Part shown: one piece after another, positions 16,572-23,604 of the stretch
Layout: every line of letters begins with the position of its first letter
Numbering within the stretch: the first letter of the stretch is position 1
Source: a virus
DNA: 32,087 nucleotides
Reading direction: 5' to 3' (one strand)
Virus record (IMG/VR): IMGVR_UViG_3300025806_000116
Span: 1 to 32,087 of that record
Translations under genes and position numbers: made by a program
Notes under the pieces: model-generated
The model's input: only the letters and a program-made list of their open reading frames with translations
What the model was told of the DNA's origin: nothing
Database searches by the model: none

Positions 16572-17696
16572 TTAAAATCCTCTTAGTGCTGCGCCTGCCC
16601 CTTTCCCGGAGAACCCAGCTTTACGCTTACCTTTCTTATTCATACCTTGGGTCTTGAGCTTACCTCTTCCCGGTCTGCCGCCTCTCTTCTCACCAGAGGA
16701 GTCCTCCATCATTTCATCGTAACCTTTTTGGGTCATGCCCATGATACTTTTACTATCTTTAGGAGTGAATGCGTACATTCCCCCTTCTGTGGGATCACTC
16801 TTTATAACAGCTGTAGTTTTGAACTCACCCGGATCAAAACCTTCTCCGCTAGTTTCAGAAGACCTAGCTGTTTTCTTAACTCTACCAGAAGTCACTCCTG
16901 CTGGTGTAGCAAGTAATTCTGCGTCCATACCTCCGCCTGTAAGTCTACTAGGTTTAGATCGAGGTCTAGGAGCTTTCTTAGGAGCTTTCTTAGGTGCAGC
17001 AGATGCAGCAGGTGCAGGTGCAGCTGGTTTAGGTTTAGGACTGACTGGATGAGGAGAAGCCCTTCTCCCTACTGGTTTAGGTGCTGAAGCTTTAGTAGAG
17101 TTACGAGCCTTGCTAATCATACCCTGAGTCTTAAAATCAGAAGAAACTCTTCCCTGTCCTCCTTCATCTTCTATAAAAGGTTTAGCTTTAGATTTACCTT
17201 TAAGACCAACACCACCGGTGCTACTGATGCTCTGGGCTGCTTTTGGGCCTTTTACTGGTTTAGGTGCTGAAGCTTTAGTAGAGTTACGAGCCTTCCTAAT
17301 CATACCCTGAGTCTTAAAATTAGAAGAAGCTCTTCCCTGTCCTCCCTCATCTTCTATAAAAGGTTTAGCTTTTAGTGAAGTAGACTGCTTAATCCTTTCA
17401 GGTTTTTCATATAGCTCAGGATTTGCTTTTATTCGTTTTGCTGAGTCTGCCATCTTAGGATTTACAGGTTTTTTCTTTAATGATCTTGATAAAGCTTTAG
17501 GAGCAGAGCCTATCTTTTTAGCTGGACCCGTGTCATCACTTTGATTTGTGCTTGTTCTTGATCTACCAAGAGGAGTACCCTTTTTAGTAAATGAACTTGC
17601 AGCACCAATATTTTTTTTCTTTTTATTTAGCTTTCTTGTCTTAGCTCTATCAGTGGCTTTCTTCATATAACTACGATTATCTACTGGAACTACCAT
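16572..17696 (-). CDS. Basic low-complexity phage protein with internal repeats, ending in AALRGF
   Basis: A 374-residue, very Lys/Arg/Ser/Pro-rich protein with no predicted globular core, ATG with GGGAG upstream. A 40-residue unit beginning KAKPFIEDEGGQGR and containing FKTQGMI and KARNSTKASAPKPV occurs twice, near residues 108 and 168. A Pro/Ala/Lys-rich section lies near residues 215-250. The last 36 residues match the end of the adjacent 394-residue protein. The short motif KTQGM appears in the repeats and again in the tail. Likely disordered and DNA- or RNA-associated. Function not known. Confidence 0.6.
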   Translation of the reverse strand: MVVPVDNRSYMKKATDRAKTRKLNKKKKNIGAASSFTKKGTPLGRSRTSTNQSDDTGPAKKIGSAPKALSRSLKKKPVNPKMADSAKRIKANPELYEKPERIKQSTSLKAKPFIEDEGGQGRASSNFKTQGMIRKARNSTKASAPKPVKGPKAAQSISSTGGVGLKGKSKAKPFIEDEGGQGRVSSDFKTQGMISKARNSTKASAPKPVGRRASPHPVSPKPKPAAPAPAASAAPKKAPKKAPRPRSKPSRLTGGGMDAELLATPAGVTSGRVKKTARSSETSGEGFDPGEFKTTAVIKSDPTEGGMYAFTPKDSKSIMGMTQKGYDEMMEDSSGEKRGGRPGRGKLKTQGMNKKGKRKAGFSGKGAGAALRGF

Positions 17697-17698
17697 TC

Positions 17699-18352
17699 TT
17701 AATCACTCCCTTTGACCAGTGTATTAGGACCACCGGCTGTACTGAAACTAGTTTGCATATCATCTTGTCTGCTTCTTCTGGCTCTGTTTCTGAGCCTGTC
17801 TATCTCACTCTGGTACTCCTGCTGCCACGCCGGAGTTGTGTTAAAGCTTTTCATAAAGAGAGAAGCCTCTACCATGGAAGCATAGAACAGTGCGTTCTCA
17901 CAGTGAGTAGTAAAGTAGTTTGTAGGGCTTGTAGATGTAATAGTTGTAATCTGTGCAATGAACCCTATCTGAGAATCTACCGTGGCAGAGGGCGTGGGGG
18001 CCACTCTGATCTCTGTGTTGGTCTTAAAGCCATAGTACCTAGGTGTACCAGTGGAAGCTGACACAGGCCAGTAGTCCAGCAGGTACTCATAGGGTCTATG
18101 CTTCAGCTGTGTTCTGGCACCTCCTACTTCTATGGAGAAGGTCTTGATGATCTCTCCACCCACAGGGACAGATACCTCTGCTGTGGAAGCTGATACAGCC
18201 ACACTGGCATAAGAGACCAGACCCTGATCATCCAGATCATTCTGCATCTTCTCCTGTGCTCTCTGTATCATGGCAGGGAGAGCACCTACAAACTCTGAGC
18301 CATCGTTCTCAGTAGTTTCTATGATGATGCTGACAAGAGAATTAAAATCCAC
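17699..18352 (-). CDS. DUF6682-like head-tail adaptor protein
   Basis: A 217-residue protein starting at GTG (18350-18352), with GGAG about ten bases upstream. The N-terminal helical pair (LVSIIIETTENDGSEFVGAL, PAMIQRAQEKMQNDLDDQGL) leads into a beta region with VPVGGEIIKTFSIEVGG and RPYEYLLDYW. The helix HCENALFYASMVEASLFMKS and an Arg-rich C-terminus (RLRNRARRSRQDD) follow. This order matches the phage adaptor family (DUF6682) that sits on the portal ring. Together with the gp4-like and gp10-like proteins it would form the neck of a short-tailed virion. Confidence 0.76.
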   Translation of the reverse strand: MDFNSLVSIIIETTENDGSEFVGALPAMIQRAQEKMQNDLDDQGLVSYASVAVSASTAEVSVPVGGEIIKTFSIEVGGARTQLKHRPYEYLLDYWPVSASTGTPRYYGFKTNTEIRVAPTPSATVDSQIGFIAQITTITSTSPTNYFTTHCENALFYASMVEASLFMKSFNTTPAWQQEYQSEIDRLRNRARRSRQDDMQTSFSTAGGPNTLVKGSD

Positions 18353-18362
18353 AGCCTAGCTC

Positions 18363-18662
18363 CTAGCCATAGTAAACATAAATTTTACCAGCGTTACTTG
18401 CGCCAGCAACAGAGACATTTCCCTTGCACCGGATACCATCGTCCTCCATATAAATACTATCACCAGTGTTAGCAGCTAAAACAGGTTGTTTAATAACAGG
18501 ACCCTTGGAATCTCCTATGACAATTTCTGAAGCAACGGTGACAGCGTAGGTGTACATTCTGATACGAGTGTCAGACAGAGTAACGCTACTGATGGTATCC
18601 ACCAGAAAACCATTACCACCTGCACCTCCCACCACCTGTGCTATTTTAGTTGTAGTACTCAT
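18363..18662 (-). CDS. Small beta-rich phage structural protein, function unknown
   Basis: A 99-residue protein. Its ATG (18660-18662) has AGGAG at a good distance, right behind a transcription terminator-like hairpin. The composition is Val/Ser/Thr/Gly-rich, with many alternating beta-like strands (RIRMYTYAVTVASEIVIGDS, GIRCKGNVSVAGASNAGKIY) and one cysteine. It may be a head decoration or minor neck protein. No family recognised. Confidence 0.62.
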   Translation of the reverse strand: MSTTTKIAQVVGGAGGNGFLVDTISSVTLSDTRIRMYTYAVTVASEIVIGDSKGPVIKQPVLAANTGDSIYMEDDGIRCKGNVSVAGASNAGKIYVYYG

Positions 18663-18677
18663 TCATTTTCTCCTGAG

Positions 18678-18729
18678 TAAAAAAGGGGAGAACCCTGCAA
18701 GGCAAGACTGCCCTCCTGATCCTCCCCTT
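18678..18729 (-). terminator. Terminator-like hairpin before the 99-residue protein gene
   Basis: On the minus strand AAGGGGAG (18722-18729) pairs with CTCCCCTT (18683-18690), with a large 31-base loop that itself contains a smaller pairing. A run of T (18678-18683) follows. It lies between the concanavalin-like gene (stop 18771) and the ATG at 18662, whose AGGAG lies just behind the T-run. It could reduce read-through and set relative amounts of head and neck proteins. Confidence 0.62.
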
Positions 18730-18770
18730 ATTATAGATCAAACTTTATATCTTTCCAAACTGCAGAGGGG

Positions 18771-19484
18771 TTATCTTTCCACCGCTGCAAGAATGTAATC
18801 AATGGTCAGAGTCTTAGCAACTGCCTCACCATTTTGAATACCGAAAGAAATAGTAAGTTCTTCGTCATCAGGAGCATTGGTGGTGCTTGCAATCTCTCCT
18901 ACCTTTACGTTATCTTGGTAGGCGCGGAACACTGGACCACCAGTGGCAACGTCCAGAGGATCATACTCAAAAGAAAGCGTGACAAACGTATCATCTGCCA
19001 TTGCGTTCATCTCCAGAGCACTCAGACTAGAATCATTGTCTTTCTCAATGACAAGATCAGGTTGAGTATCGCCGTCTATTTTTAAGAAGTAGATACCGTC
19101 TGTAATGTCCAGAGGGGTAGTATCAGTGATCTGAAGACCCATGACAATGTCTGACTGCGTAGCATCATTGGTTTTAAACCTAGCCGTAAAGAACATTCTT
19201 TTGCTAGAATCCCATTTGAAAGACTCACCCTTCAACTGGAAGAAGTCTAGATCATTATCTCCTGCAGCGTTGGTGATCAATAGCTGTCCACCTGCACCAG
19301 CAGTGATAGCCTCTGTGGCAGAACCCGTTCCAGCTTCAGTGGTGGTGATGGTGTAGATACCAGAGTGGTACTCAAAGAAATCATCGTAGTACGTGTAGTA
19401 CTTAAAAGGGTCCATGTAAGGGTAATTAAAAAGCGGGTTACCTTTTACTTGGTTAGAAACTCCGTTGGGGAAATGTGTAGGCAT
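18771..19484 (-). CDS. Putative virion protein with concanavalin-like beta-sandwich
   Basis: A 237-residue protein. I chose the ATG at 19484 because AGGAAAGGA precedes it, because the N-terminus MPTHFPNGVSNQVKGNP is a known conserved start in marine phage proteins, and because the 15-codon extension upstream is not supported. The body is beta-rich: FFEYHSGIYTITTTEAGTG, GGQLLITNAAGDNDLDFFQL, RMFFTARFKTNDATQSDIV, ending in LTIDYILAAVER. This gives the pattern of a jelly-roll or concanavalin-like fold. It follows the capsid gene, from which it is separated by a terminator. Probably a head-associated or decoration-type protein. Confidence 0.7.
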   Translation of the reverse strand: MPTHFPNGVSNQVKGNPLFNYPYMDPFKYYTYYDDFFEYHSGIYTITTTEAGTGSATEAITAGAGGQLLITNAAGDNDLDFFQLKGESFKWDSSKRMFFTARFKTNDATQSDIVMGLQITDTTPLDITDGIYFLKIDGDTQPDLVIEKDNDSSLSALEMNAMADDTFVTLSFEYDPLDVATGGPVFRAYQDNVKVGEIASTTNAPDDEELTISFGIQNGEAVAKTLTIDYILAAVER

Positions 19485-19510
19485 AGTGAACAGTCCTTTC
19501 CTAGACCAGC

Positions 19511-19524
19511 ACCCCCTCGGGGGT
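19511..19524. promoter_or_regulatory. Short GC-rich hairpin before the concanavalin-like gene
   Basis: ACCCCC and GGGGGT around a two-base centre. On the minus strand no T-run follows. It sits between the capsid terminator and the ribosome binding site of the 237-residue gene, and may be an mRNA 5'-end stabiliser or processing site. The function is a guess. Confidence 0.35.
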
Positions 19525-19549
19525 ACCATTCAAATATGTAAGTGTGAGT

Positions 19550-19588
19550 GTGAAAAAGTAGTGGAGAGAGTTTTTAGACTCCCTCCAC
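19550..19588 (-). terminator. Rho-independent terminator after the major capsid gene
   Basis: On the minus strand GTGGAGGGAGT (19578-19588) pairs with ACTCTCTCCAC (19561-19571), with one G-T wobble and a six-base loop CTAAAA, followed by TACTTTTTC (19552-19560). It stands about 12 bases after the capsid stop at 19600. It would let the capsid genes be made in larger amount than the downstream connector genes. Confidence 0.8.
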
Positions 19589-19599
19589 TGTAGTAAGAA

Positions 19600-20514
19600 C
19601 TACGCTCCTTGTGAACCGAAGTAACCTCTCCAGTCCGACCAACCAAAGCTGTAGCGTTCTCTGGCCTTGAACCGGAGATTACCCGTGTCAAAGTCAGGCT
19701 CCATCTTGGTGGCAAGCGGCGCTCTGATAAACATCTTTGCTCCGTTGGGAACATCAGTTTTGATAAAGAACGCATCAGGATCACTGAATCGCTTGTTCAC
19801 CATGTAACCAGAGGGGATCATACCCTGATGGTTAATGGAGTTGATGTTGTTATCAGCCGTGTTTGACTGATAGGGGCTGTTCAGAACACGGTCTGCAGTG
19901 AACTGGTTGCTCGGGGCAATGTGCAGAGAAACCGCACCTGCACCGATCAAGATACCTCTATCATCTTTCAACGTCTGAATAGACACCAAAGCAGTTTCTA
20001 GAGCAGCTTCAGAAAGATCAACCGTACCCGTGGTACCAATAAGGTTACTTTGAGTACCGTCACCTACCGTGGGGTGGCTGGCGCTGAACATTGGTTGTCC
20101 ATCTCCACCAGTTACCGCAGCGGCAAAGCCTTGGTTGAACGTCTGAGCAGCTTTCGTCTGCTTAGTACTTGCCATGGAACGAGCAAGCCCTCTGGCACGT
20201 AGCTTGGCAAACGTGTCATAGAGGTTGTCTTCCATAGCTTCCTCCGTTACAGAGAAGGCCAAGGCAACGGTCTCAGCCGTATAACGTGAGGTGTAACTTT
20301 CTTGTGCATTGTCATACTGGACAGCAGCGCCTTCACCCTTGACAGGTGCCTCGCCAAATCCAGTGAAGAGAACTTCTTCTTCAAATGCACGGTCAGAGTT
20401 CTCTACTTCATAAAGAACACTGTATTCATCAGCAACTTCTCCGTACTCAATACCGAAGACGGCATTAAGACCCGGCAGAAGCTGTTTGGCAATACTAGCT
20501 CTATTAATAGCCAT
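19600..20514 (-). CDS. Major capsid protein (Mu gpT-like / HK97 fold)
   Basis: A 304-residue protein with AAAGGAG in front of its ATG. It resembles Mu gpT-type major head proteins: an N-terminal arm (NRASIAKQLLPGLNAVFG), a central P-domain helix (YTAETVALAFSVTEEAMEDN, LRARGLARSMASTKQTKAAQ) and MFSASHPTVGDGTQSNL. The A-domain contains RGILIGAGAVSLHIAPSNQF and the C-terminus ends with RYSFGWSDWRGYFGSQGA. The gene is directly downstream of two smaller head proteins and a scaffold, and is closed by a hairpin terminator. No separate protease gene is seen nearby. Confidence 0.88.
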   Translation of the reverse strand: MAINRASIAKQLLPGLNAVFGIEYGEVADEYSVLYEVENSDRAFEEEVLFTGFGEAPVKGEGAAVQYDNAQESYTSRYTAETVALAFSVTEEAMEDNLYDTFAKLRARGLARSMASTKQTKAAQTFNQGFAAAVTGGDGQPMFSASHPTVGDGTQSNLIGTTGTVDLSEAALETALVSIQTLKDDRGILIGAGAVSLHIAPSNQFTADRVLNSPYQSNTADNNINSINHQGMIPSGYMVNKRFSDPDAFFIKTDVPNGAKMFIRAPLATKMEPDFDTGNLRFKARERYSFGWSDWRGYFGSQGA

Positions 20515-20533
20515 TGTCTAAGCTCCTTTCAGG

Positions 20534-21121
20534 TTAAGCGCCAGAAGACACACGTGTCAACTGGTGGTGGATAAGTTGAACTTCCGCAACTGGGAAGGCA
20601 CGTTCTGCAGCAATGTCAATGTCGTTACCGGGGGTATCAACAAAGTCAACGATGCGGAACATTGCAGCTACGCCACTGGTACGACTGGCAACGTCTAGGC
20701 CAAAGCCTGAACGTCCAGTAAAGGTAGAACCCGCACCTCGGGTAACTTCAAAGTTTAGTTCCATGATATCGCCAACAGAGGCGCTGGCGTCACATTGGAT
20801 TTCAAACGTGGCTTGCGGATCATCACAAACAATTGCATAAGCATTGCTTGCCGACGTTCCCGTGGGCCAGTGTTTACGGAATTTTGGCTCACCGTCTTCC
20901 TCGTAGTAGCAACCCATGAACACACCAATTGGGTGATCAGCGGCACCGGAGTCATTACCAACAACAGATACATAACCACCTCTGACGTGGACAAGATCAC
21001 CCGTGAAGATGTTCCCGGCAGCGCCAGATGCAATACGGTAGTTACGAGTCTGCGTGGTGTTGGAACCAGCAGAGTATCGACGAGAAGGAGTGAGACCGTT
21101 TAGGGCTTTTGTAGTAGTCAT
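20534..21121 (-). CDS. Head decoration / capsid-stabilising protein
   Basis: A 195-residue protein with a strong AGGAG site before its ATG. It opens with TTTKALNGLTPSRRYSAGSN, then TRNYRIASGAAGNIFTGDLV, VHVRGGYVSVVGNDSG and GVFMGCYYEEDGEPKFRKHWP. This order, with a beta-sandwich and a conserved GVF-x-GC-x-Y element, fits the capsid decoration proteins that precede capsid genes in many marine phages. Two or three cysteines are present. It is placed between the 160-residue head protein and the major capsid gene in one operon. Confidence 0.7.
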   Translation of the reverse strand: MTTTKALNGLTPSRRYSAGSNTTQTRNYRIASGAAGNIFTGDLVHVRGGYVSVVGNDSGAADHPIGVFMGCYYEEDGEPKFRKHWPTGTSASNAYAIVCDDPQATFEIQCDASASVGDIMELNFEVTRGAGSTFTGRSGFGLDVASRTSGVAAMFRIVDFVDTPGNDIDIAAERAFPVAEVQLIHHQLTRVSSGA

Positions 21122-21165
21122 ACTACGCTCTCCTTTTAAAGATGAGTAGAATAAGTAGCAGGCAT

Positions 21166-21648
21166 CTAAGCCTGAAATTGTGGCATTCTACCCTTGGTTA
21201 CAGTTGAAGTGCTACTGTTTGAAATGGGCATTTTGGAGTTTGAAGCCGACATAAGTTGTTGGTTTACAGCCTCCATAAGGTCGTTAGCTTTTCCTTCGTA
21301 ATAATCATTTCTGGCAACTGACTTTCCACGGGGCATCTTGGCTAGAGCGACATCCCCCCGTACAACGCAGTTGGTGTAACGTCCGGTATCTAAAACAGTG
21401 GCAGAGTGTAACATCTCAGGAACTTCTTCAGGAGTTACAAATACCCATCCCTGTGTCATCTTGTTACCTACGTTCTTATAGTCATCTTCACCTTTGAGGG
21501 AGATACGCACCCAGCGGAGAACCATGTCTTCATTGGTGAATCTATCTACAACAGGCGCAGGTACATCAAGATAATTTGGTTCTTGATAAGTGTATTCTTT
21601 TGCCTCAGTTTCCCTTGTCTGTGTTGTTCTGCTACTTGCTTTACTCAT
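21166..21648 (-). CDS. Conserved head-module protein, function unknown
   Basis: A 160-residue protein, ATG with AAGGAG upstream. The centre has LRWVRISLKGEDDYKNVGNK, a GWVFVTPEEVPEMLHSA segment and VVRGDVALAKMPRGKSVARN, then YYEGKANDLMEAVNQQLMSA. The C-terminus is Ser/Thr-rich and likely disordered. This pattern occurs in many marine podo-like phages between scaffold and decoration genes. The long helix and Arg/Lys content suggest a head assembly factor or minor capsid protein. No enzyme motif is seen. Confidence 0.68.
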   Translation of the reverse strand: MSKASSRTTQTRETEAKEYTYQEPNYLDVPAPVVDRFTNEDMVLRWVRISLKGEDDYKNVGNKMTQGWVFVTPEEVPEMLHSATVLDTGRYTNCVVRGDVALAKMPRGKSVARNDYYEGKANDLMEAVNQQLMSASNSKMPISNSSTSTVTKGRMPQFQA

Positions 21649-21692
21649 CTTTAAACGCTCCTTCTGCTTTTGTTACGCGCACTTGACTTAAC

Positions 21693-22718
21693 TTACCCAG
21701 TGATGGGTACATACTCTCCTGCTGCACGGTCTGCCCGTGCTTTTTCAGCAGCGTACTTCTCAAGAGGGATGTTCCACTTCTGAGCTAGTCTTACATCTTC
21801 TTGAGTAAGCTTAACTTTTTTAGAAGAGGAGTTGGAGGAAGAACTGCGCGACTGTCCTGCCACCACCTGTTGAGTCTTTCTTTGTGCAGGGGCTTCCTGT
21901 TGCACTTCTTGGTTAAACTTGTGCGGAAACTCCTGCCTCATTCTAGAGTCCACCTCTGAATAAAAACTTTGAGAGGCGGGGTCATAACCTTCTTCTTTAA
22001 GCTGTGCGTCTATTGTAAGAGCCGCCACAGTCATAATGTTATCAGCACCAAACCAATTGTTCTCTGGCTTTTGGCTCCACTCCACTGCTTGTGGATCATA
22101 GTCAGTGGTTTGAGCTTGGGCCTGTACTTGCTGCTGCTCTTGTGCGTACTGTTGCCTCTGTTCTCTTTCTTCCAGAGTTCTTTCGTACTGAGCCAGCTGC
22201 GTTCTATTCTGTTCAATGTTATTCAGGTCAAGTTGAGACTTACTTAAAATCTCTTGGGCCTCTAACATTTTTTCTTTATCGCCTGAGTCATAGGCAGATA
22301 AGTAAGATTGTTTGGCCAGTTCTGTTTGCTTCTGTAGCTGACTCTCTGTTAGGTCAAAGGTATTCTTTTGTAGGTCTACAGTGCTTTTGTCTCTGCTGTT
22401 TACAGTTTGTATCAGAGACTGACGCTCTGCTTCTAACTCTGCAATTTTATTATCACGTTCTTTCTTCTGCTTCACCAGCTGTCTTATTCTTTTCTCTGCG
22501 CCCTTGGTCTCAATACCGTCTAGTTCAGGTAGAGTTTCTTTTGCCTCTACAGGAGGGGCAGGTGCAGGGTCAGATTCTTCCTCCACCTCTGGAGCAGCGT
22601 CTTCAACTTCAAACTCCACTGTTTCTTTTTCTGAGGTAGCTGAAAGATCAACTTCGTTCCAGTCCGTTAGTTCTTCTGCTACGTTTTCTTTAACTTCTGC
22701 TTCTTGTTCTTCGCTCAT
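21693..22718 (-). CDS. Scaffolding protein
   Basis: A 341-residue acidic protein, ATG with GGAG ten bases upstream. Residues 1-65 are Glu/Asp/Pro-rich. Residues 70-200 form coiled coils (EKRIRQLVKQKKERDNKIAE, YERTLEEREQRQQYAQEQQQ) with a run of Gln. The C-terminal part has WFGADNIMTVAALTIDAQLK and ends basic and Ser-rich, with KVKLTQEDVRLAQKWNIPLE. An acidic N-terminus, a long central coil and a helix-turn-helix-like basic end are typical of phage scaffolds. Order (portal, chaperonin, scaffold, decoration, capsid) agrees. Confidence 0.78.
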   Translation of the reverse strand: MSEEQEAEVKENVAEELTDWNEVDLSATSEKETVEFEVEDAAPEVEEESDPAPAPPVEAKETLPELDGIETKGAEKRIRQLVKQKKERDNKIAELEAERQSLIQTVNSRDKSTVDLQKNTFDLTESQLQKQTELAKQSYLSAYDSGDKEKMLEAQEILSKSQLDLNNIEQNRTQLAQYERTLEEREQRQQYAQEQQQVQAQAQTTDYDPQAVEWSQKPENNWFGADNIMTVAALTIDAQLKEEGYDPASQSFYSEVDSRMRQEFPHKFNQEVQQEAPAQRKTQQVVAGQSRSSSSNSSSKKVKLTQEDVRLAQKWNIPLEKYAAEKARADRAAGEYVPITG

Positions 22719-22750
22719 TTATACTTTCTCCATAGTTGCGAAACTAAGAT

Positions 22751-22812
22751 TACGCTTCTTATCTTAATATTAATACCATGATACGCTTCTTATCTTAATA
22801 TTAATACCATGA
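22751..22812. repeat. Perfect 31-bp tandem repeat (two copies) in the chaperonin-scaffold gap
   Basis: Two identical 31-base units at 22751-22781 and 22782-22812, without a spacer. Each holds the 10-base palindrome TTAATATTAA and reads, on the minus strand, ATGGTATTAATATTAAGATA followed by AGAAGCG. The pair fills nearly all of the space between the GroES-like stop (22813) and the scaffold start (22718). AT-rich composition and position suggest a regulatory binding site or promoter element for the scaffold-capsid operon. No -35/-10 pair is convincing. A chance duplication by replication slippage is possible. Confidence 0.85.
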
Positions 22813-23229
22813 TTAGTTTCCTAATACAAGGGTAGTATCTAAATCTTCTGGATCAGAGATTCTCATCAAGACCTGATCATCAAAGATAAGGAGGAGCTTT
22901 ACACCTTTATAGACAAACTTGGTACCTGTGAGTTTCTGGTAGCAAACGTAGTCACCTTCTTTACACCAAGCACCTCCAAGGAATTTATCCTTGTCTTCGT
23001 AGGCCAGTGTTCCTACTTTAAGAACTCTACCAACAGTGGTGAGATAGGCAATATCATCTCTGGCTTTCTCTGGTAGGAGGATTCCTCCTTTTGTTTTTTC
23101 TCTGATAGAGGTAGGTCTAACAAGAACATGATAACCGGGAAGGTCTGGAAGAATCTCTGGGTCCGGTATATCATTCTTGGTAATCCATGCATCATTTGTA
23201 ATAGCCCCGCCTAGTTGAGGATTAATCAT
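22813..23229 (-). CDS. GroES-like co-chaperonin (Cpn10)
   Basis: A 138-residue protein. I chose ATG at 23229 (MINPQLGG): it overlaps the last codons of the previous gene by eight bases and has GAGAGAAG upstream. The GroES fold is visible: PGYHVLVRPTSIREKTKGGI with the mobile loop (about residues 41-57, KTKGGILLPEKA), then TVGRVLKVGTLA, a roof segment with GAWCKEGDYVCYQKLTGTKF, and KGVKLLLIFDDQVLMRISD. It has an extra N-terminal 30 residues compared with GroES (about 97). Phage co-chaperonins such as T4 gp31 replace GroES on host GroEL so that the capsid protein fits. Location between packaging and scaffold genes fits that role. Confidence 0.85.
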   Translation of the reverse strand: MINPQLGGAITNDAWITKNDIPDPEILPDLPGYHVLVRPTSIREKTKGGILLPEKARDDIAYLTTVGRVLKVGTLAYEDKDKFLGGAWCKEGDYVCYQKLTGTKFVYKGVKLLLIFDDQVLMRISDPEDLDTTLVLGN

Positions 23230-23419
23230 AGTTATCTTCTCTCTCCATTCTATTGTTGACAATACGGTTTAGTTCTGTGGAAGCCCACTCAATTCCTGAG
23301 ATAGTTCCCACCAACTGCTTATATTGGTTATAGTCTTCTACCTGTCCGGTTGCAAGCAAAACTTTTAGTTTCTCTTGTTGTTCTGAAAAAGCTTCTTTAA
23401 TCTCCTGAAACATATCCAT
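23222..23419 (-). CDS. Small acidic helical phage protein, function unknown
   Basis: A 65-residue protein with no cysteine and no membrane segment. It is mostly helix: DMFQEIKEAFSEQQEKLKVL, YNQYKQLVGTISGIEWASTE, then LNRIVNNRMEREDNYD. It starts with ATG or an ATG two codons later. The upstream context lacks an ideal ribosome binding site. It overlaps the start of the co-chaperonin gene by eight bases, so the two are probably coupled. This small protein recurs next to co-chaperonin genes in marine phages, as far as I recall. A role in head assembly is inferred only. Confidence 0.62.
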   Translation of the reverse strand: MDMFQEIKEAFSEQQEKLKVLLATGQVEDYNQYKQLVGTISGIEWASTELNRIVNNRMEREDNYD

Positions 23420-23429
23420 GATATGCTAA

Positions 23430-23603
23430 TCATACTACCTTTGATCTGGTCATCCTACGCTTTTTTTTAGAAGGTCTTTTCTTAGACTGCTTAGAGGTAG
23501 ACATGGCAATGGCCACTGCCTGAGACTGTGAGTACCCTTCTCCTTTTAATTTTTTAATATTAGCTGTGATAGCTTTCTTACTTTTACCGGGGGTCAGGGG
23601 CAT
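23430..23603 (-). CDS. DUF6496-like small basic protein
   Basis: A 57-residue basic protein. I chose the ATG at 23603 (MPLTPGKSKKAITANIKKLK), one base after the stop of the lysozyme gene. A 35-codon extension to 23708 lies entirely inside the lysozyme frame and has no better signal. The motif GEGYSQSQAVAIAMSTSKQS and a Lys/Arg-rich tail fit the DUF6496 pattern (Q-AVAIA-x-S-x-x-x-KSKK) common in marine phages. Function unknown. The charge suggests nucleic-acid contact. Confidence 0.65.
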   Translation of the reverse strand: MPLTPGKSKKAITANIKKLKGEGYSQSQAVAIAMSTSKQSKKRPSKKKRRMTRSKVV

Positions 23604-23604
23604 A

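Noticed and set aside
19485-19529. Longer start (MVPPRGCWSRKG) for the concanavalin-like protein
   Set aside because: The extension covers the GC-rich hairpin and lacks a ribosome binding site. The internal ATG at 19484 has AGGAAAGGA and the conserved MPTHFPNG start.
23230-23262. 149-residue version of the co-chaperonin
   Set aside because: The first 11 codons lie within the upstream gene without their own ribosome binding site, while ATG at 23229 has GAGAGAAG in front.
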